Assembly (NCBI GenBank): GCA_035298385.1
Contig: DATGYC010000085.1
Span: 1-13,170, forward strand
Source of the DNA: DATGYC01 sp035298385
GTDB lineage: Bacteria; Bacillota; Sulfobacillia; Symbiobacteriales; Symbiobacteriaceae
Direction of reading: 5' to 3'
Length of the DNA: 13,170 bases
In this document: positions 7,372-12,753 of the stretch, piece by piece
How the letters are laid out: every line of letters begins with the position of its first letter
Numbering within the stretch: position 1 is the stretch's first letter
Notes under the pieces: model-generated
Database searches by the model: none
What the model saw: only the letters and a program-made list of their open reading frames with translations
Told to the model about the DNA's origin: nothing
Made by a program: the position numbers and the translations under genes

Positions 7372-7439
7372 GCTAGCGGAGAACCCCCTCTCGTTCGGGG
7401 GGTAGTATTCGCCACGAATATCGAATCACCCTGCTTCAC

Positions 7440-7976
7440 CTACCAGGGCGCCCCCCAAAGACCCAGCACGAGCGCGGAGACGGAGGCAGCACCCACCAAG
7501 AGCCAGCGCCGGGGTAGATCAGGCGCCAGCAGACAGGCTGCAGCCGCACCCGCCCACGCCCAGGCGAGCAGAACCAGCGAGAGGAACGGGGCGCCACTCT
7601 CGGGCGCCATCGCCAGGAGCATCGGCGACATCAGGCCGCCCATCAGCCCAGCCATCGCCCCTTCGAGCGCGGCGATGAGCCCGCCAGGCGCCCCTGTCAG
7701 GAGCCCCGCCAGCAGGCCGACCTCCACCCCGAGAAGGGAACTGGGCCAGAGCGTCCCCAAGTGGCCCATTCCAACGAGGCCCCCCCAGAGGCCCGCCATC
7801 ATCCCGGCCAGCATGGCCGCGGTCATGACGACCATCGCCTTGGCATGATCGGGCGGACGGGTAGCCGCTTCGGCAGCGCGCCGCCAGGTAAGCGCTGCCC
7901 CCGAGATCAGGAGAAGGGCGCCCACGACAAGGCCAGGGATGATGGCTGGAATCACGGGCGCAACACTCGGGTGCAT
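7440..7976 (-). CDS. Polytopic Gly/Met-rich membrane protein, unknown function
   Basis: Length 178 residues, almost all hydrophobic, with about five membrane segments. The centre is rich in glycine, methionine and alanine (MLAGMMAGLWGGLVGMGHLG, then GAMAGLMGGLMSPM), suggesting tightly packed helices. Such Gly/Met-rich packing occurs in several uncharacterised Bacillota membrane proteins and in some metal-related ones, but I see no diagnostic motif, so no function is proposed. ATG 7976 is preceded by GGGGGGAG with 5 bases spacing. It lies between the MarR terminator and the TPR gene and is probably the first gene of a two-gene unit. I see no convincing promoter hexamers in the short gap upstream. 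Confidence 0.8.
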   Translation of the reverse strand: MHPSVAPVIPAIIPGLVVGALLLISGAALTWRRAAEAATRPPDHAKAMVVMTAAMLAGMMAGLWGGLVGMGHLGTLWPSSLLGVEVGLLAGLLTGAPGGLIAALEGAMAGLMGGLMSPMLLAMAPESGAPFLSLVLLAWAWAGAAAACLLAPDLPRRWLLVGAASVSALVLGLWGAPW

Positions 7977-8041
7977 TCGGACTCCCCCCGCTTGGATCGC
8001 ATGTACAAAGCCCTATGCGAGTGCGGGTGGCGCTAGACGTG

Positions 8042-8068
8042 AAAGCGCCCCCCAATGACGGGGAGCGC
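8042..8068 (-). terminator. Intrinsic terminator of the MarR gene
   Basis: A 9-bp stem with one mismatch (8068-8060 with 8053-8045) and a 6-base loop, followed by TTTC on the minus strand. It begins 7 bp past the MarR stop. Confidence 0.75.
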
Positions 8069-8074
8069 CGCTTG

Positions 8075-8527
8075 CTATTTACAGGTCTTCTCTTGCGCGC
8101 GGGCCGCCTCAAGGGCGCCCGAGAGGAGGTGTAGCCCCTCGATCAGACCGGCCGCCTTCGCGGGCGGCAAGGTACCCACCACGGCGGAGATTCGTTCCCG
8201 GAGCACCGCCTGCATCTTGTCAAAGCGGGCGACGGCAGCCGGGGTCCGGTAGAGCCGCAGGACCCGTCCATCATGCGGGTCGGGCCGCTTCTCAACATAG
8301 CCAGCGGTGGCGAGCTCGTCGACGGTCTTGGAGACGTGCGACTTGGCCAAGCCTAGGCGGCGGGAGGCCTCTGAGACCGTGATCCCCTCTGCCCGGGCGA
8401 TCTGGTGCATGACCATCATCTGGGTGGCCGGCGTCTCCCGCTCCTCCCAGACGCACCGCACGTGTTCGTACATCAGCCGGTGGACCGTCTGCATCAGGTC
8501 GACCAGTTGCTCCGTCTGTCGTTCCAT
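8075..8527 (-). CDS. MarR-family transcriptional regulator
   Basis: Length 150 residues, usual for the family. An N-terminal dimerisation helix leads into the winged helix: GITVSEASRRLGLAKSHVSKTVDEL contains the helix-turn-helix with the recognition helix near residues 64-74. YVEKRPDPHDGRVLRLYRT is the wing with the conserved D-x-x-D-G-R signature. The C-terminal helices complete the dimer interface. These proteins bind palindromic operators as dimers and are released by small ligands or oxidation; the only Cys residues are one in the N-terminal helix (RCVW) and one near the end (KTCK). The start ATG 8527 has GAGGTGA about 10 bases upstream. It has its own promoter and terminator. Its target could be the neighbouring membrane genes or itself, but no clear operator is visible in its promoter. 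Confidence 0.93.
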   Translation of the reverse strand: MERQTEQLVDLMQTVHRLMYEHVRCVWEERETPATQMMVMHQIARAEGITVSEASRRLGLAKSHVSKTVDELATAGYVEKRPDPHDGRVLRLYRTPAAVARFDKMQAVLRERISAVVGTLPPAKAAGLIEGLHLLSGALEAARAQEKTCK

Positions 8528-8563
8528 CGAGTTGCCATCACCTCGCCAGTTTCATCTATCTGG

Positions 8564-8593
8564 ATTATACGGGTTTGGATGGAACTTTGGCAA
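8564..8593 (-). promoter_or_regulatory. Promoter of the MarR gene
   Basis: On the minus strand TTGCCA (8593-8588) and a perfect TATAAT (8569-8564) are separated by 18 bases, 37 bases ahead of the ATG at 8527. Confidence 0.75.
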
Positions 8594-8643
8594 GGGGAGG
8601 AGGTCAGGCCCAGGCGGGCGAGACGAACCACTTGGGGCCATCC

Positions 8644-9780
8644 CTAGGAGTTCTTCTCCACCATGATCTTGTAGAGGCGATCTGCCTCCCCTTGCTTGGC
8701 CAGCATGACGTCGAGCCGCCGGTCATACTCGGCACCAGCGGTCTGGTTCTTGATCTGCACGTCGGTACCGGTCCAGGTGAACTCGCCCTTCGCCATCAGG
8801 TCACCAGCGAAGGCGAAGAGATCGGCCATCGCTGCCATCTCGGCGCCCTTGGCAGCCAGGAAGTCGGCTTCGGCGAGGTAGCCGGCGGCGAACTCTTCGT
8901 CATAGGCCTTCTGCTGTTTGGCCCGCAGCGCGGCGGAGATCTGGAGTCTCTGCAGGCGGCTATCCGTCGCCTTTACGAAGGTGCGCAGTTTGGTCGCGGT
9001 AGACTGAAAGCTCTCTGCCGCCTGGCGTGCCCGCCGCTCACCGTCACGGGCAGCCTGTTCGCTGGCCAAGACCGATCCCGGCTTCGTCTCGAGCCCCTTG
9101 ACGTCCAGCGGAGCGGTCTGCTGGTCGAGCTCGTCATAGATGGCGTTGTACTCCTCGTGCATCTGCTTCGCCCAGCCTTGAATCTTCTCGTCGACGCCGC
9201 GCATCGAGTCCTCGAAGGCGAGGCCGGCGGCGCCCTTCGTCTGGAAGGTGGACCAGGTGCCGATGCCCATCACCGCGACGACGGCCATGAGGCCGAGACT
9301 CATCGTCAGCAGCAGGATACCATGCATGGGCGGCTTCTGGCCCGCCCGACTGGCATTGACCTTGTTCTGGATGAACTGACCGAGGCGAGCTGCGATGGCG
9401 ACGGCGATGACGAGGGCGCCCGCCTCCTCGAAGAAGTCGACCCCGGTGAAGTGGCCGCGGGTGTAGTAGAAGAGGCCGAAGTGAATGAGCAGGGCGAGGC
9501 CGAGTAGGAGCCAGCCCAGCTTGACGGGCCAGCGAATGGGGTCGGGCGCCCCCGGCTCCAGTTCGGGCAGCGGGGTCAGCCGGACGGGGGGCCGCTGAGC
9601 GGTTGCGAGCCAGTGGGGCCACTCGGGTAGTGAGTGCAGGTTGACCCAGTCCGCGTGCGCATCGGTCAGGACCCAGGTCTGCCCGTCGATCTGTCTGGAG
9701 CGGATGAGGGCCAGGAGGGAGTCGGCGTCCGGAATCGCTACCTGGTTACCTGCAGGGTCGGCATAGTGTGAAGGCAGCAC
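8644..9780 (-). CDS. GYF_2-like domain protein with three TM segments and a coiled-coil C-terminus
   Basis: Length 378 residues with GTG start at 9780, preceded by AGGAGGTC with 6 bases spacing. Residues 1-57 resemble the small GYF_2 (DUF4339) domain: HYADPAGNQ, LLALIRSRQIDGQTWV and ADWVNL follow the usual Y-D-G, L..LI..G.I..dT.V and W.pl pattern. Three membrane segments follow (about 86-108, 114-138, 150-172). The remaining 200 residues are charged, alanine-rich helices likely to form a coiled coil (MRGVDEKIQGWAKQMHEEY and onward). GYF_2 domains are thought to mediate protein contacts in bacterial membrane proteins; the coiled coil might act as a scaffold. Function unknown. It stands alone, downstream of a long repeat-rich intergenic region. 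No strong terminator is seen before the MarR promoter. Confidence 0.82.
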   Translation of the reverse strand: MLPSHYADPAGNQVAIPDADSLLALIRSRQIDGQTWVLTDAHADWVNLHSLPEWPHWLATAQRPPVRLTPLPELEPGAPDPIRWPVKLGWLLLGLALLIHFGLFYYTRGHFTGVDFFEEAGALVIAVAIAARLGQFIQNKVNASRAGQKPPMHGILLLTMSLGLMAVVAVMGIGTWSTFQTKGAAGLAFEDSMRGVDEKIQGWAKQMHEEYNAIYDELDQQTAPLDVKGLETKPGSVLASEQAARDGERRARQAAESFQSTATKLRTFVKATDSRLQRLQISAALRAKQQKAYDEEFAAGYLAEADFLAAKGAEMAAMADLFAFAGDLMAKGEFTWTGTDVQIKNQTAGAEYDRRLDVMLAKQGEADRLYKIMVEKNS

Positions 9781-9857
9781 TGGGATGACCTCCTAGTGGT
9801 AAGCACCCATAGATTCGGGGCGGCAGGGCGCCATTCCTCCGAGGGTGGTATGACCTT

Positions 9858-9879
9858 AGATGGGACGAATGTCCCATCT
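9858..9879. repeat. Perfect 9-bp hairpin upstream of the GYF_2-like gene
   Basis: AGATGGGAC and GTCCCATCT flank the 4-base loop GAAT. It lies about 80 bp before the GTG at 9780 and could be an operator or a leader hairpin; no T run follows on either strand, so a terminator is unlikely. Confidence 0.6.
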
Positions 9880-9908
9880 TCATGGCAGTGGCCGGCTCCA
9901 GGCTGGGT

Positions 9909-10250
9909 AAGCCCGCTAGTTGTGCGCCGGCAGGGTAGGAGGGCCCGCCTTGTGTGCGCCGGCGGGTAGGCAGGCCCGCCTTGTGTGCGCCGGTAGGGTA
10001 GGCAGGCCCGCCGTGTGTGCGCTGGCGGGGTAGGCCGGCCCGCCTTGTGTGCGCTGGCAGGGTAGGCCGGCCCGCCTTGTGTGCGCTGGCAGGGTAGGCC
10101 GGCCCGCCTTGAGTGCGCCGGCAGGGCAGGCAGGCCCGCTGGTTGTGCGCTGGCAGGGTAGGCAGGCCCGCCTTGTGTGCGCTGGCAGGGTAGGCAGGCC
10201 CGCCTTGTGTGCGCTGGCAGAGCAGGCCGGCCCGCCGCCTGTGCGCCTGG
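9909..10250. repeat. 32-bp GC-rich tandem repeat array (about 10 copies)
   Basis: Ten near-identical units run from 9921 to 10239, starting at 9921, 9953, 9984, 10016, 10048, 10080, 10112, 10144, 10176 and 10208, with partial units at each end. Each begins TGTGCGC and contains GGCAGGGTAGGC then GGCCCGCC. The second unit is 31 bp (one base lost); two adjacent units (10048, 10080) are identical. There are no spacers, so it is not CRISPR. Because 32 is not a multiple of 3 and the unit has no minus-strand stops, all three minus frames are open through it; these are not genes. The array lies in the 766-bp gap between the GYF_2-like gene and the BMP gene. Confidence 0.95.
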
Positions 10251-10256
10251 AGGCGG

Positions 10257-10311
10257 CTCGGTTCCAATTTGCATGAAAGCGCACTGCTTGTGCTTGCAAT
10301 CTTGGATCGAG
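10257..10311. repeat. 55-bp imperfect palindrome, copy 1
   Basis: Arms 10257-10276 and 10292-10311 share the pattern CTCGGTCCCAnATTGCA in inverted orientation (13 of 20 positions), with an extra small stem (GCAC/GTGC) at the tip. Same length and arm sequence as the element at 10371-10425. Confidence 0.7.
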
Positions 10312-10370
10312 TGTAGGCGGAACCCCTGTTTCCTGGCCACTTTCGCCCAAGCAAGGGGCATGCGCGCTCG

Positions 10371-10425
10371 CTCGGTCCCAGATTGCATGCCGGACAGGAA
10401 GGGAAGCTTGCAAAACGGGACCGAG
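10371..10425. repeat. 55-bp imperfect palindrome, copy 2
   Basis: Arms 10371-10390 and 10406-10425 pair at 16 of 20 positions around a 15-base loop. Arms resemble those of copy 1 while loops differ, as expected for a structure-conserved repeat such as a REP- or MITE-like element. Confidence 0.75.
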
Positions 10426-10506
10426 AGTCCTCGCCCCCTCCCGGAGAGTCCTCGTTCCCGCCCGGAGAGTCCTCGCCCTCGCCCGAAGAGTCCTCTCCCC
10501 CGCACA
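10423..10506. repeat. Four 21-bp tandem repeats
   Basis: Units start at 10423, 10444, 10465 and 10486, each opening GAGAGTCCTCG (last copy diverged). They abut the end of palindrome copy 2 and run up to the BMP terminator. No ribosome binding site or separate gene supports coding, although 21 is a multiple of three. Confidence 0.85.
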
Positions 10507-10537
10507 AAAGGGCAGCACCCAGGTAGGTGCTGCCCTT
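10501..10537 (-). terminator. Intrinsic terminator of the BMP gene
   Basis: A perfect 12-bp stem (10537-10526 with 10519-10508) with loop TACCTG is followed by TTTTGTG on the minus strand. It lies 10 bp past the stop at 10547, so the BMP gene is transcribed alone. Confidence 0.9.
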
Positions 10538-10546
10538 CGGTTCTCA

Positions 10547-11674
10547 CTACTTCGGCGAACCCTCGACCCCAGCGACAAACCAGTCCATCGAGAGCTGGTC
10601 GCCATCGGCCAGCTTGGCGCCCGCCTTCACCCTCTCCGCACCCGACTGATCCTTGATCGGGCCGGTGAAGACCTCCAGCGAGTTCGCTTCAAACTGCTTC
10701 TTCACCTCAGCGACCTTCGTCTTGGCCTCCGCCTTGGCGAAGTCGGCCAGCGGCGCTACCGTGACGATCTGGTCGTTCATGCCGCCCCAGTACTGCTCAG
10801 ACTTCCAGGTGCCGTCCAGGACGGACTTGATCGTCTTGACGTAGTACGGACCCCAGTTGAAGACCGGCGCGGTCAGGAAGGCCTTCGGGGCGTGGACGCG
10901 GGCGTCCGAGTCGTTGCCGATCGCGAACTTGCCCTTCTCCTGTGCAGCCTGCAGGGTAGCCGGAGAGTCCTGGTACATCGCCAGGCCATCGACGCCGGCG
11001 GCGAGGAGGGCGTTAGCGGCATCCTTCTCCTTGTTCGGGTCGAACCAGGTGTTGGTCCAGACCACCTTCACCTTGGCGGTCGGGTTGACCGACTGCATGC
11101 CGAGGGCGAAGGCGTTGATCGCACGGATCACCTCCGGGATCGGGAAGGCGGCGACCATGCCGACGGTGTTCGACGGGGTGGACTGCAGCTGGTAGCCGGC
11201 CGCGATGCCGGAGAGGTAGAAGCCCTGGTGGTTACGGCCCTGGTAGGTGCCCAGGTTCTTCTCCGTCTTGAAGCCGGTGGCGTGGAGGAAGGTGACCTCC
11301 GGATGGCGCTGGGCGACGGCGACCATCGAGTCCATGTAGCCGAAGGAGGTACCGAAGATGACCTTATTGCCCTTCTGGGCGAGCTCCTCGAAGACACGCT
11401 CTGCGTCGGCGCCCTCGGGGACGTTCTCGACGAAGGAGGTCTGGACCTTGGCGCCGAGCTCCTTCTCGACCTGCTTGCGGCCCTGGTCATGCTCGTAGGT
11501 CCAGCCGGCGTCACCGGGCGGGCCGATGTAGACCCAGGCGACCTTGAGGGGCTCGGTACCCTTGGGGGCGGTGGTGCCAGCCTCCGGGGCGGATTCGGTC
11601 GGCTTGGTCGAGCAGCCAGCGACGAGCGCAGCGGTCAGGGCGAGAGCGAGGGCAGCAGCCGTCAGCTTCTTCAC
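10547..11674 (-). CDS. BMP-family (PnrA/Med-like) substrate-binding lipoprotein
   Basis: Extracytoplasmic binding protein of an ABC importer. The BMP family includes PnrA, which binds purine nucleosides, and that ligand class fits the purine-sensing leader here. Length 375 residues. A type II signal peptide ends in lipobox LVAGC with Cys21, then a Ser/Thr/Pro/Glu linker (about 22-42). The domain begins LKVAWVYIGPPGDAGWTYEHDQG (usual BMP opening) and continues through VIFGTSFGYMDSM, RNHQGFYLSGIAAGY, NTVGMVAAFPIPEVIRAINAFALG and AIGNDSDARVHAPKAFLTAPVFNWG, all typical BMP blocks. GTG 11674 is preceded by AAAGGAGAG. No ATPase or permease gene adjoins it: a terminator follows, then a repeat region, so its membrane partners must lie elsewhere. 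Regulation is by a PurR-like operator and tandem guanine-PRPP aptamers upstream. Confidence 0.93.
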   Translation of the reverse strand: MKKLTAAALALALTAALVAGCSTKPTESAPEAGTTAPKGTEPLKVAWVYIGPPGDAGWTYEHDQGRKQVEKELGAKVQTSFVENVPEGADAERVFEELAQKGNKVIFGTSFGYMDSMVAVAQRHPEVTFLHATGFKTEKNLGTYQGRNHQGFYLSGIAAGYQLQSTPSNTVGMVAAFPIPEVIRAINAFALGMQSVNPTAKVKVVWTNTWFDPNKEKDAANALLAAGVDGLAMYQDSPATLQAAQEKGKFAIGNDSDARVHAPKAFLTAPVFNWGPYYVKTIKSVLDGTWKSEQYWGGMNDQIVTVAPLADFAKAEAKTKVAEVKKQFEANSLEVFTGPIKDQSGAERVKAGAKLADGDQLSMDWFVAGVEGSPK

Positions 11675-11706
11675 GGATGACTCTCCTTTGGGGCGTTAGT
11701 AAAGCG

Positions 11707-11743
11707 AAAAAAACCGGGCGGACGATCGCTCGTCCTCCCGGTT
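11707..11743 (-). terminator. Riboswitch expression-platform terminator
   Basis: On the minus strand AACCGGG, one unpaired base, GGACGA, loop GCGA, TCGTCC, one base and CCCGG form a long stem ending in seven T (11713-11707). It lies 33 bp before the BMP start codon. Its 5' arm can instead pair with CCTGTCGGT (11755-11747) through loop ATCA to make an antiterminator (11755-11734). Mutually exclusive hairpins of this kind are what a transcription-terminating riboswitch needs. Confidence 0.9.
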
Positions 11744-11779
11744 GATACCGACAGGGGTGCCTCTAGGTGGCTAGAGTAG

Positions 11780-11887
11780 AACCTCTCCTCCTGGGTTTTT
11801 ATCCCGTAGGTGTAGCCCCGGCAATGCCAAGGCCTGCGCCGCTTGGACCAGACGCTCCCGAGGGGGAGCCGGAACCCTAGGCGCACT
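11780..11887 (-). promoter_or_regulatory. PRPP riboswitch aptamer (ykkC subtype 2b)
   Basis: Shows the ykkC-class landmarks in order: CTAGGGTTCCG (11880-11870), GTCTGGTCCAAGCGG, and at the 3' end CTACACC, GGGATAAAAACCCAGGAGGA. Stems visible: TGCGCC (11885-11880) with GGCGCA; GCTCCC with GGGAGC; and GCCTTGGC with GCCGGGGC. The CCAAGCG and CCCAGG variants fit the PRPP subtype rather than guanidine-I or ppGpp. Its position right behind a guanine aptamer matches the natural guanine-PRPP tandems described by Breaker's group. Known members activate expression on binding PRPP. Subtype assignment is from memory of the consensus. Confidence 0.87.
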
Positions 11888-11891
11888 TCAA

Positions 11892-11956
11892 CTCGTAGAC
11901 GGGGCGTTACGGCGCCCCGGTAGAGACATCCGGGCCAATCCCCGGACTTATACGAG
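11892..11956 (-). promoter_or_regulatory. Guanine riboswitch aptamer
   Basis: Purine-class fold: P1 CTCGTA (11956-11951) with TACGAG (11897-11892); P2 CCGGG/CCCGG; J2/3 GTCTCTACC; P3 GGGGCG with CGCCCC and loop CCGTAA. The base just before the 3' strand of P1 is C, which in this family reads guanine/hypoxanthine (U would read adenine). By my pairing both kissing loops (GATTGG and CCGTAA) are 6 nt rather than the usual 7. The PRPP aptamer starts only a few bases downstream. Guanine aptamers of this class usually favour termination when bound. Confidence 0.93.
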
Positions 11957-11979
11957 CGGTCTATGTGGTTGTTGTCGTC

Positions 11980-12008
11980 ATCCTACCATGATATTGCCAT
12001 CCCTGCAA
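11980..12008 (-). promoter_or_regulatory. Promoter of the riboswitch-BMP transcript
   Basis: On the minus strand TTGCAG (12008-12003) and TAGGAT (11985-11980) are 17 bases apart. Initiation near 11975 would give a leader of about 300 nt that starts just ahead of the guanine aptamer. The hexamers are imperfect. Confidence 0.6.
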
Positions 12009-12013
12009 GGGGT

Positions 12014-12055
12014 GATAATGAACATTATCGATGCTAGTGGTGATTATGTTCGGGA
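12014..12055 (-). promoter_or_regulatory. Candidate PurR operator (two inverted PurBoxes)
   Basis: On the minus strand CCGAACATAAT (12053-12043) is a good match to the Bacillus-type PurBox core (CCGAACWWT). An inverted partner GTTCA (12023-12019) lies 24 bases after its CGAAC, as expected for paired PurBoxes. The partner is degenerate (TGAAC for CGAAC) and sits in a perfect palindrome, GATAATG/CATTATC (12014-12029), immediately upstream of the -35. PurR in Bacillus is released by PRPP. Alternative: the palindrome is the site of another dimeric regulator. Confidence 0.55.
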
Positions 12056-12388
12056 ATGTGCGAGGAAGGATGTTGCTGAAGGCGGGTTCGTAGCCTGACC
12101 GATCGAAAAAACCGAACGCAGACGCTGCCTGGGGAAGGGGGAGGGCGCAGCGAGGGAGGAGGAGGGCGCCCTAGGCGGTCGCGAGGGCGTGACGGGGCGG
12201 AAGCAAAGCGCAAGGGAGCGGCAAGAGAGTTGTTGCCGCTCCCTTGCAGGCTCGCTCGAGCGCCCACCGCGCCTCCGCATGCTACCGGTGCACTCGCGCC
12301 GGCTCTTACCACGCACCCGCAGCTTGGTGCTGCCCTTCCGTCGAGCATCACTCGAATGATACTCCTTGCCTATGGGCCTCCCATTCTC
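12030..12388. other. GC-rich gap with long hairpin and G-rich tract; no gene seen
   Basis: Between the VOC stop and the PurR-like operator I see no supported gene. The stretch holds a perfect 15-bp hairpin (12210-12224 with 12233-12247, loop GAGAGTTG) and a plus-strand purine tract at 12131-12166 with several runs of three or more G that could form a quadruplex. It also holds AAAAAACCGAAC (12106-12117), which resembles a lone PurBox. The hairpin has no T run on either side, so it is not a clear intrinsic terminator, though it may protect or end the VOC transcript. Confidence 0.6.
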
Positions 12389-12745
12389 TCAGCACTTGCA
12401 GATCATCAGGAGGTTACCGTCAAGGTCCTTGAAGTTGAAGAAGTGGCCATGCTGGATCTCGCCGACGAGCTCGACGCCTATCTCCTTCAGGTAGGCGAAG
12501 GCACCCTCGATATCCTGGGTGTTGAAGTGGAAGAGGGGCGCCCCGTCAAGCGGCGCCCCGCGCCAGATCTTCGCATCCAGCACGAGGCCGGTTCCACCCG
12601 CCATCGGCGGGCAGTAGAGGTGGCCGAAGAGGATCTCCCCATCAGCGGGGAAGCCGAAGATACGGGCGTACCAGTCACGGGCCTTCTCGATGTTGGAGAC
12701 CGGGACGAAGACGGTGCCAATCTGGTGCTGGATGACGTTCTGCAT
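12389..12745 (-). CDS. VOC-superfamily (glyoxalase/bleomycin-resistance-like) protein
   Basis: Length 118 residues, one VOC module of two beta-alpha-beta3 halves. The first half opens IGTVFVPVSNIEKARDWYARIFGF; the second contains PLFHFNTQDIEGAFAYLKEIGVELVGEIQHGHFFNFKDLDGNLLMICKC. The usual terminal metal-binding Glu (DPDGNxLEL) is Met here (DLDGNLLMI), and the first strand lacks the usual His, so this copy is probably not a metal enzyme. It may bind a small molecule or act in resistance. AGGAGG stands 4 bases before ATG 12745. The start lies 8 bp after the stop of a 39-codon gene, so the two are probably translated together. Specific ligand unknown. Confidence 0.9.
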   Translation of the reverse strand: MQNVIQHQIGTVFVPVSNIEKARDWYARIFGFPADGEILFGHLYCPPMAGGTGLVLDAKIWRGAPLDGAPLFHFNTQDIEGAFAYLKEIGVELVGEIQHGHFFNFKDLDGNLLMICKC

Positions 12746-12753
12746 GATGCCTC

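Noticed and set aside
9842..9879. T-box-like AGGGTGGTA followed by a hairpin on the plus strand
   Set aside because: The consensus breaks after GGTA (TGACC instead of CCGCG), upstream sequence is minus-strand coding, and no aminoacyl-tRNA or amino acid gene follows.
9909..10250. CRISPR array
   Set aside because: Units follow each other directly with no spacers, and no cas genes are present.
9738..10605. Three overlapping minus-strand open frames (about 230-270 codons) across the repeat region
   Set aside because: The 32-bp unit has no minus-strand stop in any frame, so all frames stay open by chance. The peptides are repetitive, lack ribosome binding sites, and overlap the BMP terminator.
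11770..11790. preQ1-like AGAGGTTCTA on the minus strand
   Set aside because: The segment belongs to the 3' edge of the ykkC/PRPP aptamer, where a GGTTC tail is expected; the A-rich tail of preQ1-I is missing.
11671..11886. 71-codon minus-strand open frame across the riboswitch
   Set aside because: Fully overlaps the aptamer and terminator; no coding signal or homology is visible.
12014..12029. Fur box reading of the GATAATG/CATTATC palindrome
   Set aside because: Arms resemble a Fur box, but the centre spacing does not fit the 7-1-7 pattern, and the gene context is purine transport; a PurR-type reading is preferred.
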